Under the pieces are notes generated by a model that was given only the letters and a program-made list of their open reading frames with translations, ran no database searches and was not told the DNA's origin. A stretch of 64,000 nucleotides of DNA from Paenibacillus sedimenti (GTDB lineage Bacteria; Bacillota; Bacilli; Paenibacillales; NBRC-103111). The position numbers and the translations under genes are program-made. The DNA is taken from contig NZ_JACVVD010000007.1 in assembly GCF_014534655.1 (NCBI RefSeq), positions 186,001 through 250,000 on the forward strand, read 5' to 3'. Shown piece after piece: positions 51,920 through 60,299 of the stretch (position 1 is its first letter; each line of letters opens with the position of its first letter).

Positions 51920-53920
51920 ATGTCCGTATTACGTACCTTATTGGGATCCAAATCGCTGAAAGTGAAAATGACGCTGCTTCTGCTGGCGGTTTCTCTGATC
52001 CCGTTATTGATTGCCATGCTCATCCTGACCTCGCAATCCGCGTCCGTCGTCGAGTCCGACACCAAAGAACAGCAAATGCACATTGCTGAGCTGAATGCAA
52101 GCGAAGTTAATGCTTGGCTGAACGGAAAAATCGCTTCTATTCAAACCGTTGTCAAAGATCACCCGGAGTTTCTGAACGGTAAAGCAGACGCTATCCTCCC
52201 CACTTTGAAAATTATGGCTCAAAGCGATCCGCAGGTGTTCCGTTTTGCTTATATCGACCCGCAAGGCAAGTCGATCGACACGGCAGGCGAACAGCTCGAC
52301 GCCAACAAATTCGATAATTTCAAGAGTGCAGCAACTACCAAAAAAGTAGCCGTCTCCGAAATCATCAAGGAGGGATCCAGCGGTAAAAATATCATCATCA
52401 TCGATGTTCCTCTCGTTGACGACAAGGGCGCATTCCGTGGTATCGTACAGTCCTTCCTATCGCCGGAGCAAATGCTGTCGATCATTAACCGGACCAAATT
52501 CGGGCAAACCGGTTACGGCTATCTGCTCTCACCGAACGAGACCTACCTCGTTCATCCGAAGAAAACGGGGCAAAAGCTGGCGGAATCCTCTACAGCGGAG
52601 AAAATGGATCTTTACAAAAAAACAGTATTTGCTGATAAAAGCGGATATATTTTATACAAAGAACCTGACGGCACGTTAAAGTCAGCCGCTTTTCAAACAA
52701 TTGAAGCTACAGGCTGGAAGCTGATTTTGACCGGCGAGCAGGATGAAGTCTACCAAAAAGTGGATAAGCTAAGACATAATTCTATCATTATGCTGGCAAT
52801 CACCGCTTTACTCGTCATCGTGCTGGCTATGTTCCTTACCAGGCTGATGATTCGCCCGATCATGGCGATCTCTTCGCTTATGCAGCAAGTAGGTCAGGGC
52901 GACTTATCCGGCAGATTGCCGGGCCGCGGTGAGGACGAGATCGCTTCCCTGCGAAAGAACATCAATGCCATGCTCGATACTTTTTCCGAGACGATCGGCA
53001 AAATGTCTGAAGCGGTCTCGCATACAGCCGCATCTTCCGAACAGCTCACAGCGATCGCAAACGAGTCCACAAAAGCTTCCGAGCATATTACCGCTTCGGT
53101 CGAGCAGGTCGTGCGAGGTGCCGAAGCGAATTATCAGGCCTCGGAGCAAATCTCTACCGCGATGGTTGAAATGGCGTCAGGCGTACAAAAAATTGCCGAG
53201 TCGTCCACCGATGTATCGGAAACCGCGCAAATCGTCGTTCAAGAAGTCGGCCACGGCAACGGCGAGATTCAGCAAGCCATCACCCAGATGCGGGAAGTCA
53301 GTCACGCCGTGGAGCATACGGCCGATCTGGTACGCGGCTTGGAGGAAAAATCCGAGCAAATCCGTCAAATTGCCGGCTTTATTTCCGAAATTGCCTCACA
53401 AACGAACCTGCTAGCCTTGAACGCTTCCATTGAAGCGGCAAGGGCCGGCGAGCACGGCAGAGGCTTCGCGGTTGTTGCGAGCGAGGTTAAAAAGCTGGCG
53501 GAGCAGACAAGCAGCGCCACCGTGAACATCACAGCCATCATTAGCGAAACGATCGCCGCCACCAAAGAAGCCTCCAGCTCTATGCAGGGCGGACTCGCGG
53601 AGGTCGAAAAAGGAGCGGTGCTTGTCGAGACCGCCGGTCAAGCCTTCCAAACGATCCTGGCCTCGATCCAAACGGTCAACGACCAGATCCAAGAGGTGTC
53701 AGCCGCATCCCAGCAAATATCTGCCGGGACGGAAGAAGTATCCGCTTCTTCCCAAGAAACCGTCGTCGTCGTGAAACAAGCGCTGGATAGCCTGCAGGCT
53801 ATCGCCAAATCAGCGAGCGGACAGCTGCAATCGATGGAAGAAATCAGCTCTTCTTCCGAATCGCTTAGCGTAATGGCGGCTGAGCTCCAAGAACAAATTA
53901 ATCGATTCAAGTTGAAATAA
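51920..53920 (+). CDS. Methyl-accepting chemotaxis protein with dCache sensor
   Basis: 666 residues. Transmembrane helix at 17-37; periplasm-facing double-Cache-like sensor 40-280 ([57 protein letters not shown]); second helix 287-307; HAMP 308-360; signalling domain with the conserved tip [20 protein letters not shown]. dCache domains usually bind amino acids or other small carboxylates directly. ATG with GGAAGGA upstream. Orphan receptor with no che genes adjacent. Clearly different from the receptor at 4.2-5.9 kb, which has a helical-bundle sensor. Confidence 0.94.
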   Translation: MSVLRTLLGSKSLKVKMTLLLLAVSLIPLLIAMLILTSQSASVVESDTKEQQMHIAELNASEVNAWLNGKIASIQTVVKDHPEFLNGKADAILPTLKIMAQSDPQVFRFAYIDPQGKSIDTAGEQLDANKFDNFKSAATTKKVAVSEIIKEGSSGKNIIIIDVPLVDDKGAFRGIVQSFLSPEQMLSIINRTKFGQTGYGYLLSPNETYLVHPKKTGQKLAESSTAEKMDLYKKTVFADKSGYILYKEPDGTLKSAAFQTIEATGWKLILTGEQDEVYQKVDKLRHNSIIMLAITALLVIVLAMFLTRLMIRPIMAISSLMQQVGQGDLSGRLPGRGEDEIASLRKNINAMLDTFSETIGKMSEAVSHTAASSEQLTAIANESTKASEHITASVEQVVRGAEANYQASEQISTAMVEMASGVQKIAESSTDVSETAQIVVQEVGHGNGEIQQAITQMREVSHAVEHTADLVRGLEEKSEQIRQIAGFISEIASQTNLLALNASIEAARAGEHGRGFAVVASEVKKLAEQTSSATVNITAIISETIAATKEASSSMQGGLAEVEKGAVLVETAGQAFQTILASIQTVNDQIQEVSAASQQISAGTEEVSASSQETVVVVKQALDSLQAIAKSASGQLQSMEEISSSSESLSVMAAELQEQINRFKLK

Positions 53921-53974
53921 CCCTTGGATGATTTCCCAAAAAAATGAGCAGTCTAAATGCGGAGGTGAAAGATC

Positions 53975-54124
53975 ATGGACGAGCAAAAAGAAACTGTCAC
54001 TTCATTCGATCCTAAAACCGGTCAATCCAAGGAGGTTAATGTCGTCTTGGATCATGCCCGCAATGGGAAAATGAAATACACGGTCGAAGATGCAGAGAAA
54101 GATAACCAGCAAACTAATCACTGA
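53975..54124 (+). CDS. Small hydrophilic protein (49 aa)
   Basis: Reads MDEQKETVTSFDPKTGQSKE and continues to ...DNQQTNH, 49 residues, charged and without hydrophobic segments. Evidence for coding: consensus GGAGGTGA eight bases before the ATG, sensible composition, and a long terminator hairpin right after the stop. It begins 55 bases after the chemoreceptor gene on the same strand, so it may be co-transcribed. No family recognised. Confidence 0.7.
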   Translation: MDEQKETVTSFDPKTGQSKEVNVVLDHARNGKMKYTVEDAEKDNQQTNH

Positions 54125-54134
54125 CGCGATAGAT

Positions 54135-54185
54135 AGAAAGCGCATGTTGCCAGAGGGGCTCTCCCCTAAACAACATGCGCTTTCT
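54135..54185 (+). terminator. Long hairpin terminator
   Basis: AGAAAGCGCATGTTG (54135-54149) pairs perfectly with CAACATGCGCTTTCT (54171-54185); an inner AGGGG/CCCCT stem fills the loop. The T-tract after it is short, but the A-rich left arm and pairing in both directions fit a bidirectional terminator between convergent small genes. Confidence 0.85.
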
Positions 54186-54201
54186 TAATGTCTGCTACCT
54201 A

Positions 54202-54360
54202 TTATTCGTCAATACCTGCTCGGCATGTTTCAGGACTGGTTAATTCCGAACTGCTGTTAATAGTACCATCCGCCCCATTTTCATCGGTATGATCCTGTTT
54301 ATCTTCGTCATTCATCGCCGATTCCATATATGAATCTATACGTCCGGTTTCACTATCCAT
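54202..54360 (-). CDS. Small acidic protein (52 aa)
   Basis: Reads MDSETGRIDSYMESAMNDED and continues to ...CRAGIDE, 52 residues, strongly acidic with one Cys. ATG 54360 follows AAAGGAG at seven-base spacing. It is convergent with the small protein gene at 53975-54124 and shares the hairpin between them. No family recognised; confidence rests on the SD and composition only. Confidence 0.6.
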   Translation of the reverse strand: MDSETGRIDSYMESAMNDEDKQDHTDENGADGTINSSSELTSPETCRAGIDE

Positions 54361-54448
54361 ACTTTTGCTCCTTTCCATATATAGGCTAATATGCTTCGTG
54401 AGTAAGGGACTTATTCCACCGTATTTTTAAAATAAAAAAAATACTGCA

Positions 54449-55330
54449 TTAAAAATGCCGCATCAGTTCTTTAATAAACGTATCCATCGTCGTGCACATG
54501 AACATGTCCTTGCGGTAGACGATGCCCACTTCCTTTTGCGGGACGGGATCTACGATGGGAATACTGCTAATGCCGCTGCGGCCGCTTACGCTTTTCACAT
54601 AAGATTCCGGCACAATCGCCCCGCCCAGGTTGTTCTTGGCCATTTGCAGCAGCGACTCCAAGGTAGACAACTCCAACACCGGCTTTAACGGGAAGCCGAT
54701 TTGTCCGGTGCAATCGTCGATCATCTGCCGTACATAGAATTTCTTCTGGAGCATGGCGATCGGAAGCTTGTCCAGATCCCTTAGCGGGATCGAATCGGCT
54801 TTCGCAAGCTCGTGCTTGCTGGAAACGACGAGCTCGAGACGCTCATGATATAGCGGAATACGCTGCAGATGTTCATCCTCATCCGGCAGGAAAACAACGC
54901 CGAGATCGAGCTGATTGCTTAGCAGCCCTTCCTTCGTTTCTTCGGTAGCCAGCTCAGTGACCGAAAGCTCTATTTTCGGATAACGCGCATGAAACGAAAG
55001 GATCGTCTCGGTCAGCAGATGATTCCCGGAACAGCCAATGCGCAGTCGGCCACGCTGCATGCCCCTAATTTCATTGATCGCAGCCTGGGCTTGGCCGAGC
55101 TCGTGAAACATGTTCCTGCTGTGCTTGTGAAGTATTTGTCCGGCTTCCGTGACGAATACTTTTTTACCGATCCGCTGAAAAAGCGGCGTCCCGAGCCGAT
55201 GCTCGAGTAGTCGGATTTGCTGGCTTAGGGTAGGTTGGCTGATGCCCAGCTTTTCCGCAGCTTTCGTAAAATGAAGTTCTTCACATACTGCTAAAAAGTA
55301 CTCCAGCAGCCGATATTCCAATCTCCTCAC
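54449..55330 (-). CDS. LysR family transcriptional regulator
   Basis: 293 residues, full length. N-terminal winged helix-turn-helix (LEYFLAVCEELHFTKAAEKLGISQPTLSQQIRLLE in outline) and a C-terminal two-lobed effector domain from about 92 (GRLRIGCSGNHLL; LDLGVVFLPDEDEHL). It resembles the CynR/AlsR/CysL branch. Start GTG 55330 or TTG 55321; GGGGTGA favours the latter slightly. Divergent from ilvE with two palindromes in the 120-base gap, so it likely controls itself and the aminotransferase. A cognate small-molecule ligand cannot be read. Confidence 0.92.
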   Translation of the reverse strand: MRRLEYRLLEYFLAVCEELHFTKAAEKLGISQPTLSQQIRLLEHRLGTPLFQRIGKKVFVTEAGQILHKHSRNMFHELGQAQAAINEIRGMQRGRLRIGCSGNHLLTETILSFHARYPKIELSVTELATEETKEGLLSNQLDLGVVFLPDEDEHLQRIPLYHERLELVVSSKHELAKADSIPLRDLDKLPIAMLQKKFYVRQMIDDCTGQIGFPLKPVLELSTLESLLQMAKNNLGGAIVPESYVKSVSGRSGISSIPIVDPVPQKEVGIVYRKDMFMCTTMDTFIKELMRHF

Positions 55331-55338
55331 CCCTGCAT

Positions 55339-55418
55339 ATCATAGTTAATATCTATGATCGTAATTGTTAATTCGGAATTGATCAATGATTATTCTTTAT
55401 CTATAGTTAGAATAATCA
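55339..55418. promoter_or_regulatory. Two LysR-type palindromes between lysR and ilvE
   Basis: First site: ATCATAG-N7-CTATGAT (55339-55359), a perfect 7-bp inverted repeat next to the lysR start. Second site: TGATTATTCT-N12-AGAATAATCA (55387-55418), a perfect 10-bp inverted repeat 35 bases before ilvE. Both read directly; binding by the adjacent LysR protein is inference. Confidence 0.7.
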
Positions 55419-55452
55419 CTTTCATTTTTTTCCAATAAGGGGATGACTCACG

Positions 55453-56526
55453 ATGTACGGGACTATTCGGATTGAGCGCAATGAGCAGGGAAAAGCCATA
55501 CCTGCGGCAGAGCAGAGCCTTGGATTCGGGCGTTATTTTACCGACCATATGCTGCTGGTAGATTATGAGGAAGGGAAAGGCTGGCACGATCCGCGCATCG
55601 TTCCCTATGCGCCGCTTTCTTTGGATCCGGCTGCGATGGTTTTCCATTATGGGCAGGCTGTTTTTGAAGGCTTGAAGGCTTATCACTGCGTGGATACGGG
55701 TGAGGTTCGGATTTTTCGTCCAGATCAAAATGCAAAGCGGCTGAATCGTTCAAATGAACGGTTGCAAATGCCTCTTCTCGATGAGGATTTCTTTGTCAAC
55801 GCTATTCAAGCTCTCGTTCGTCTGGACGCAAAATGGGTACCACAAAAAAAAGGCGCTTCGCTTTACATTCGCCCCTTCGTTATTGCGACGGAAGCCGGTC
55901 TAGGCGTACGGAGTTCATCGCGGTATCTGTTTGTCGTCATTTTGTCGCCAGTCGAGGCTTACTACGATGAAGGGCTGAAGCCGATTAACATTCTCGTTGA
56001 AAACCACTATGCAAGAGCCGTTCAGGGCGGTATCGGCGATGCGAAAGCCGCCGGCAATTATGCCGCAAGCCTTAAAGCCCAGGCGTTGGCGAAAGAAAAA
56101 GGCTGTGCGCAGGTGCTCTGGCTGGACGCCATCGAGAAAGCGCATCTGGAAGAAGTCGGCAGCATGAACGTCTTTTTCCGGATTGGCAGGGAAGTTATTA
56201 CCCCTAGTCTGAGCGGGAGCATTCTTGCGGGGATTACAAGAGACAGCATCATTCAGCTGCTGTGCGACTGGGGAGTTCCGGTAACCGAACGAAAAATTTC
56301 GATAGCAGAAATTGTTCAGGCGTACGAGGAAGGTACCCTTGAGGAGGCTTTTGGCACGGGTACAGCGGCGGTCGTTTCGCCAATAGGCAGCTTGCTTTGG
56401 GGTGAAAAGCAGATGGATATTCAGGGAGGCGGCATCGGCGAGCTTACACAGAAGCTTTACGACGCCGTAACCGGCATACAGAGCGGAAGCCTTCCGGATT
56501 CCCGCGGTTGGATGGTTTCATGTTGA
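55453..56526 (+). CDS. ilvE: Branched-chain amino acid aminotransferase (type II)
   Basis: 357 residues; fold-type IV PLP enzyme for the last step of Leu, Ile and Val synthesis or the first of their breakdown. Diagnostic pieces: HYGQAVFEGLKAY, PLP lysine K198 in DAKAAGNYAASLKAQ, EEVGSMNVFF and the PLP-phosphate segment EAFGTGTAAVVSPIG. The EVGSMN form marks the eukaryote-like type II group. ATG with AAGGGG upstream. Divergent from the LysR gene. No T-box leader is present in the 120-base upstream gap, so control is probably by the LysR protein. Confidence 0.95.
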   Translation: MYGTIRIERNEQGKAIPAAEQSLGFGRYFTDHMLLVDYEEGKGWHDPRIVPYAPLSLDPAAMVFHYGQAVFEGLKAYHCVDTGEVRIFRPDQNAKRLNRSNERLQMPLLDEDFFVNAIQALVRLDAKWVPQKKGASLYIRPFVIATEAGLGVRSSSRYLFVVILSPVEAYYDEGLKPINILVENHYARAVQGGIGDAKAAGNYAASLKAQALAKEKGCAQVLWLDAIEKAHLEEVGSMNVFFRIGREVITPSLSGSILAGITRDSIIQLLCDWGVPVTERKISIAEIVQAYEEGTLEEAFGTGTAAVVSPIGSLLWGEKQMDIQGGGIGELTQKLYDAVTGIQSGSLPDSRGWMVSC

Positions 56527-56534
56527 AATAAGTA

Positions 56535-56568
56535 AAAGCCCTCCGGAAGTGAGATAACCGAGGGCTTT
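56535..56568. terminator. Bidirectional terminator ilvE / mazF
   Basis: AAAGCCCTC (56535-56543) pairs with GAGGGCTTT (56560-56568), with A/T-rich ends on both strands. It lies between the convergent ilvE and mazF stops. Confidence 0.8.
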
Positions 56569-56570
56569 CC

Positions 56571-56909
56571 TTATGCCAATATAGATCGAGTATTACGAAG
56601 TACGGCTTTCATAACATCTGAGTCAGCCGGAACGCTGCCGACAACTTTAAGCTTACGTTTTTTTACGTCCAAACTTATCATCTGTTCCGTAAGCACAACA
56701 CCAGTGAAAGGGAGTCCTTCCGGAAGCGAGACTTCAAACGCATAATCCTGTGCTGAGCTTGTAATTGGGCAAACCAGCGCAAAACCGGTCAGCTCATTAA
56801 AGTCCTCTTCAGATAATACGATTGCGGGACGACGTCCGGCCTGTTCTCGCCCTGCTTGCGGGTCGAAGTCCAGCCAGACCAGGTCGCCGCGTATTGGGAT
56901 AGCGGTCAA
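56571..56909 (-). CDS. mazF: MazF/PemK-type endoribonuclease toxin
   Basis: 112 residues. Family blocks: IRGDLVWLDFDPQAGREQAGRRPAIVLS in outline, LVCPITSS and VLTEQMISLD; the catalytic Arg and Thr positions (G-R-E-x-A-G-R-R-P; CPITS) are present. Cleaves RNA at short sites when freed from its antitoxin. The start is TTG 56909, overlapping the antitoxin stop, with AAGGAG about ten bases upstream. The overlap couples toxin to antitoxin translation. Confidence 0.92.
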   Translation of the reverse strand: MTAIPIRGDLVWLDFDPQAGREQAGRRPAIVLSEEDFNELTGFALVCPITSSAQDYAFEVSLPEGLPFTGVVLTEQMISLDVKKRKLKVVGSVPADSDVMKAVLRNTRSILA

Positions 56910-57175
56910 ATCAGCTCGTCTCCTTCTTTACCGAGATCGATCTCTTCATGACGTGGTGAATCCGGTTTAATCTTTGAGAGAAGCAACCTTAAATGGGTAC
57001 GCAATTCCTCATTCGACTCTTGCGGCTTTGCCACCGGGCGAAGCAAAATATCGTTTTCTGGAGTTAACATGATTTGCAGTTCAGCGCCTTCTTCCAGGTT
57101 CAAGCGTTTCAACAATTGGTTCGGAATGCGGATAGCGCTGCTGTTTCCCCATTTACTGAGCGTGGCAGTCGTCAA
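56906..57175 (-). CDS. mazE: AbrB/MazE-type antitoxin
   Basis: 89 residues. N-terminal swapped-hairpin DNA-binding fold (ATLSKWGNSSAIRIPNQLLKRL; EEGAELQIMLTPENDILLRPV) and an acidic, flexible tail (HEEIDLGKEGDELI) that would cover MazF. An open frame continues upstream to 57277, but AAAGGA fits only the TTG at 57175 and homology begins there. Binds MazF and represses its own promoter; a 7-bp palindrome is at 57230-57250. Confidence 0.9.
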   Translation of the reverse strand: MTTATLSKWGNSSAIRIPNQLLKRLNLEEGAELQIMLTPENDILLRPVAKPQESNEELRTHLRLLLSKIKPDSPRHEEIDLGKEGDELI

Positions 57176-57229
57176 TAGGATCAAGTCCTTTCCACTTTTA
57201 TAATCCAAGTATATCCTCCCCCCGAGGAA

Positions 57230-57250
57230 TGTATATACATATGATATACA
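57230..57250. promoter_or_regulatory. Palindrome upstream of mazEF
   Basis: TGTATAT-ACATATG-ATATACA, a 7-bp inverted repeat, lies 55 bases upstream of the mazE TTG and 24 bases below the TetR stop. Position fits autoregulation by MazE/MazEF. Confidence 0.55.
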
Positions 57251-57273
57251 AAAATCAAGGATTTGATACCTGA

Positions 57274-57924
57274 TCACGCTGTACGAACATGGCTGAGAAA
57301 GAATTCAATATGATCCGCCATACTCTGCTCGATCGCACTGGTGTCTTGGTCTAAGTACTTTTGCAGGTTGTACTCGGTGATCATACCGAACAAAGGATAC
57401 TGATACTCAGCTGCGAGCAGCTTTGGCGGGTGCGGCTTGACCGCCCCTTGCTCGATCATTAGTGCAAAGGCGCTCTCCAGAAAGCTCAGTGTTCTTTGAA
57501 TAATATCCTCCACCAGAATCGAACGCGCCAAAGGGTCCCGGTACTGTTCAATCGTGACGATTCGCCAAATGCGCGCATTAATCGGATCATCAATATGAGC
57601 CTTGAAATTGATGACCCCTTGCTGCAAAAATTGCTCTGCTATCATTTGTTTCAAAGCGCCCCTTAGCATTTCAGGCGGTAGAAGTATCTCTCCGATCGCT
57701 CTGCGAAAATTGAGAAAAATAACGCCCAACAGCTCTTCTTTACTCGCAAAATGATTATAAAGCGAGCTCTCTTTGATCCCCACTTCCCGAGTGATCTCAC
57801 GGATGGAAACGCCTGAGTAGCCTTTGCGGGAAAAGAGGTCAATGGCGGTTTCGAGAATTTTGATTTTGTTCGTATTGACGATCGGATTTCCGTTCAAATC
57901 CAAGTAAGTTCTGTACTCACTCAT
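57274..57924 (-). CDS. TetR family transcriptional regulator
   Basis: 216 residues. Helix-turn-helix at about 20-65: KIKILETAIDLFSRKGYSGV, then SIREITREVGIKESSLYNHF and SKEELLGVIF. The rest is the helical ligand/dimer domain. ATG 57924 overlaps the hydrolase stop as ATGA, so both are made from one message and the regulator likely controls the hydrolase gene. The ligand is unknown. Confidence 0.92.
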   Translation of the reverse strand: MSEYRTYLDLNGNPIVNTNKIKILETAIDLFSRKGYSGVSIREITREVGIKESSLYNHFASKEELLGVIFLNFRRAIGEILLPPEMLRGALKQMIAEQFLQQGVINFKAHIDDPINARIWRIVTIEQYRDPLARSILVEDIIQRTLSFLESAFALMIEQGAVKPHPPKLLAAEYQYPLFGMITEYNLQKYLDQDTSAIEQSMADHIEFFLSHVRTA

Positions 57925-58829
57925 ATGGCTTGCTCCCTTATGGAGTCAGTCTTATTCTCTCCGGTATTCTGTTGTAAAAAGGCGATCACGAGGTTGTTCA
58001 CGAGTTCCGGATTCTCCAAGCTAAGTCCATGTCCCGCGCCTGCAATAACTTCCCCTTGCAAGTGAGGAATAAGCCGCTTCGCGCGCTGCAAGCCTAGCTT
58101 CGCATCATACTGCACCTCATGCTCTCCGAGCAGCAACAGAACAGGGCATTCGATGGCGCGAAGCTCCTCATCCGACATATTGGCAGCATGCAACCGCACT
58201 TGAGGTAAACAGTTCTGCATGGCGATGACGAATTGCTCCCGGACAACGGGATTGACCTGATTGCCAGGCGCGGTCATGTATTCCATGAGCCGTTGAATTC
58301 GTACCGTGCTCGGCAGCATGCCTGCCATCATGCAGCGCAGGAAGAAGCTTTTCCGTTGTGGCTGTATAGCTCCGCCAGGACTGATCGCAACCAGACTGCG
58401 TATTCTATCTGGCAACAGACGGCTTACGATCATCCCGATGAAGGCGCCGTAAGAAAGCCCCATAATATGGGCGCTGCCTATACCTAACCCGTCCATGACC
58501 TGCGCGAACCACTCCGTGCACTCCTCTTTGGTACGGATAACCTTGGTTGTCTTACTAAGGTTCATATCGCCGATGAAATCAATGGCATATACTCGGTACT
58601 TTGCGCTAAGCGGCTCTATGTTGTCGACCCAGCTCGTGGAGCTGAAGCCATAGCCGTGCAGCAGTATAAGCGGTTCGCCATCAACGGGGCCTGCCGCTAT
58701 AATATGCGTTTGCCCATATGTTGTGGACACATACATACTCTCATAGTTCACCTTCCAACTAGACAAGGTGGCGTTGTAAGCCTCATTTAGCAGGATTTCT
58801 CCTGCCGGTTTCCGATATAAACTTCTCAT
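57921..58829 (-). CDS. Alpha/beta hydrolase
   Basis: 302 residues, cytoplasmic. Oxyanion motif LLHGYGF (57-63), nucleophile S126 in GLSYGAF, and catalytic His H267 in GAGHGLSLENP; the acid is probably in LLGEHEVQYD (E or D). Similar to the MhpC/pimeloyl-ester carboxylesterase-type branch. ATG with GGAGGG upstream. Forms a two-gene unit with the TetR gene. Substrate unknown. A repeat-rich spacer lies upstream. Confidence 0.88.
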   Translation of the reverse strand: MRSLYRKPAGEILLNEAYNATLSSWKVNYESMYVSTTYGQTHIIAAGPVDGEPLILLHGYGFSSTSWVDNIEPLSAKYRVYAIDFIGDMNLSKTTKVIRTKEECTEWFAQVMDGLGIGSAHIMGLSYGAFIGMIVSRLLPDRIRSLVAISPGGAIQPQRKSFFLRCMMAGMLPSTVRIQRLMEYMTAPGNQVNPVVREQFVIAMQNCLPQVRLHAANMSDEELRAIECPVLLLLGEHEVQYDAKLGLQRAKRLIPHLQGEVIAGAGHGLSLENPELVNNLVIAFLQQNTGENKTDSIREQAI

Positions 58830-59246
58830 GGTCGTCCCTCCAGAACTTATCGTTTGCCGTGTTATGACTTAGATAACCCGGGCCGATTGCTTCAAATGGC
58901 GAATATCGGGGCAGCGCATACAGCGCTGCTCTCTGATCCTGCGCACACGATCAGATTAACGAATACTGTCGTTATTTAGCGTACATCTTGACTCTATTCA
59001 ATGATCAAAGGGGCCAAACTGATGCTCCAGCGAACAAGTTCTCAGTTTTACGAACATTGTTCGTTAATTTGCGTCATTTAGTCTCTACACCCTTATTTAA
59101 GTCTTATTGGCTCGATTTAGCGTCTTGAGTGTCGTTATTAGCGAAAAGTGGGCTCTATTCCATTTTGTTATGCGTAACCCAATTAAACTAACGACTGTTA
59201 GTCTATTTTAGCTAACGCTCGTTAGTTCGTCAATTATTTTCATAAT
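58830..59246. repeat. Spacer with several AACGA/TCGTT palindromes
   Basis: More than 400 bases with no gene. Short inverted repeats built on AACG/CGTT: TAACGA-N6-TCGTTA (58957-58974), ACGAAC-ATT-GTTCGT (59050-59064), CTAAC-N4-GTTAG (59188-59201) and CTAACG-CT-CGTTAG (59212-59225). The 58931-59015 part resembles 48331-48413. Confidence 0.6.
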
Positions 59247-59284
59247 AAAACGAGACCCACAGCAACGTTGTGGGTCTACGTTTT
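59247..59284 (-). terminator. Rho-independent terminator of siderophore operon
   Basis: AGACCCACA (59253-59261) pairs with TGTGGGTCT (59269-59277), extended by AAAACG/CGTTTT arms (59247-59252, 59279-59284). It sits just past the stop of the last siderophore permease gene at 59292. Confidence 0.88.
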
Positions 59285-59291
59285 CTATTTT

Positions 59292-60299
59292 TCACTTTTT
59301 CAACAATAAATACATAAAATACGGCGCTCCAATCAATGAAACCATAATACCTGCAGGAATACCATCGGGGTCAATGACATTTCGCCCAATCGTATCTGCA
59401 AGCAATAACAGCCATCCGCCTAGTAGTATTGCGATTGGAATAAACAATTGATTTCTAGGTCCTACTAATGCTTTAGCAATATGCGGTGCCATGAGGCCTA
59501 TAAAAGCAATTCCGCCCGTGACAGAAACCGCCGAAGCCGCCAGAGCAACGGCCGTTAACAGTAGCACAATGCGCTCTTTTTCAACTGATACACCGACGCC
59601 TATGGCCACTGGTTCACCCAGTACAAGGAGGTTCAAACGATGTGCTTTGTACAGGGTGAATGGAATAAGAATGGCTAACCACGGAAGGATGGCCCAAATA
59701 AAGGGCCAGTCGGTCCCCCAAATATTTCCTGCCAACCATTTCGCTATAAAATCAACTTTTACACGTTCGGCCGATGAAATAACGACGATCATGACGCCGG
59801 AAAGCGCGAGTGAAAACCCGACCCCGATCAGCACTAATCTTACAGGGTGAAGACCCGCTTTTCGACTATACGCCAGCACATAAATCAAACAGGCCGTGAT
59901 GATAGCGCCGAGAAAAGCGACAAGCGGCAGCATATAAACAAAGGATCCTGCTTTAACGGGAAAAAATAAAAAGAAAACGGCAATGGCAACGCCGGCGCCC
60001 GAATTAATCCCAATAATACCGGGATCCGCCAAATCATTACGTGTGATCCCTTGCAGGATGGCACCGGATAAGGCAAGGCCCATGCCTGCTAACAGTGTAA
60101 TGATGATCCGGGGCAGTCGTACCGAAAATAGAACGAACTCTTCTTTAAACGTACCATGGCCGAGAAGGGTCGGAATCAATCTGTCAAAGGATACCGAGGA
60201 ATATCCGATCCCCATCCCGATAACGATCGTAATGATAATCAATGCAAGCGAACTGCCTACCAGGAGTCGTTGTTTTCTGAGCAAATTCAGATGAATCAT
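59292..60299 (-). CDS. Ferric-siderophore ABC permease (FecCD family)
   Basis: 335 residues, nine to ten helices. Family blocks: RLPRIIITLLAGMGLALSGAILQGITRNDLADPGIIGINSGA and IAFIGLMAPHIAK, with the C-terminal DTIGRNV / IPAGIMVSLIGAPYFMYLL. Partner of the next permease for ferric siderophore import. ATG overlaps the partner's stop as ATGA. No ATPase gene follows, so a shared ATPase encoded elsewhere is needed. Under the Fur box at 62286. Confidence 0.93.
   Translation of the reverse strand: MIHLNLLRKQRLLVGSSLALIIITIVIGMGIGYSSVSFDRLIPTLLGHGTFKEEFVLFSVRLPRIIITLLAGMGLALSGAILQGITRNDLADPGIIGINSGAGVAIAVFFLFFPVKAGSFVYMLPLVAFLGAIITACLIYVLAYSRKAGLHPVRLVLIGVGFSLALSGVMIVVISSAERVKVDFIAKWLAGNIWGTDWPFIWAILPWLAILIPFTLYKAHRLNLLVLGEPVAIGVGVSVEKERIVLLLTAVALAASAVSVTGGIAFIGLMAPHIAKALVGPRNQLFIPIAILLGGWLLLLADTIGRNVIDPDGIPAGIMVSLIGAPYFMYLLLKK

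Noticed and set aside
55331-55452. T-box or attenuator leader before ilvE
   Set aside because: The gap is only about 120 bases and has no T-box core or terminator; palindromes fit LysR sites better.
57175-57277. Longer MazE with an N-terminal extension to 57277
   Set aside because: The extension has no SD, includes the operator palindrome, and AbrB/MazE homology begins at the TTG at 57175.
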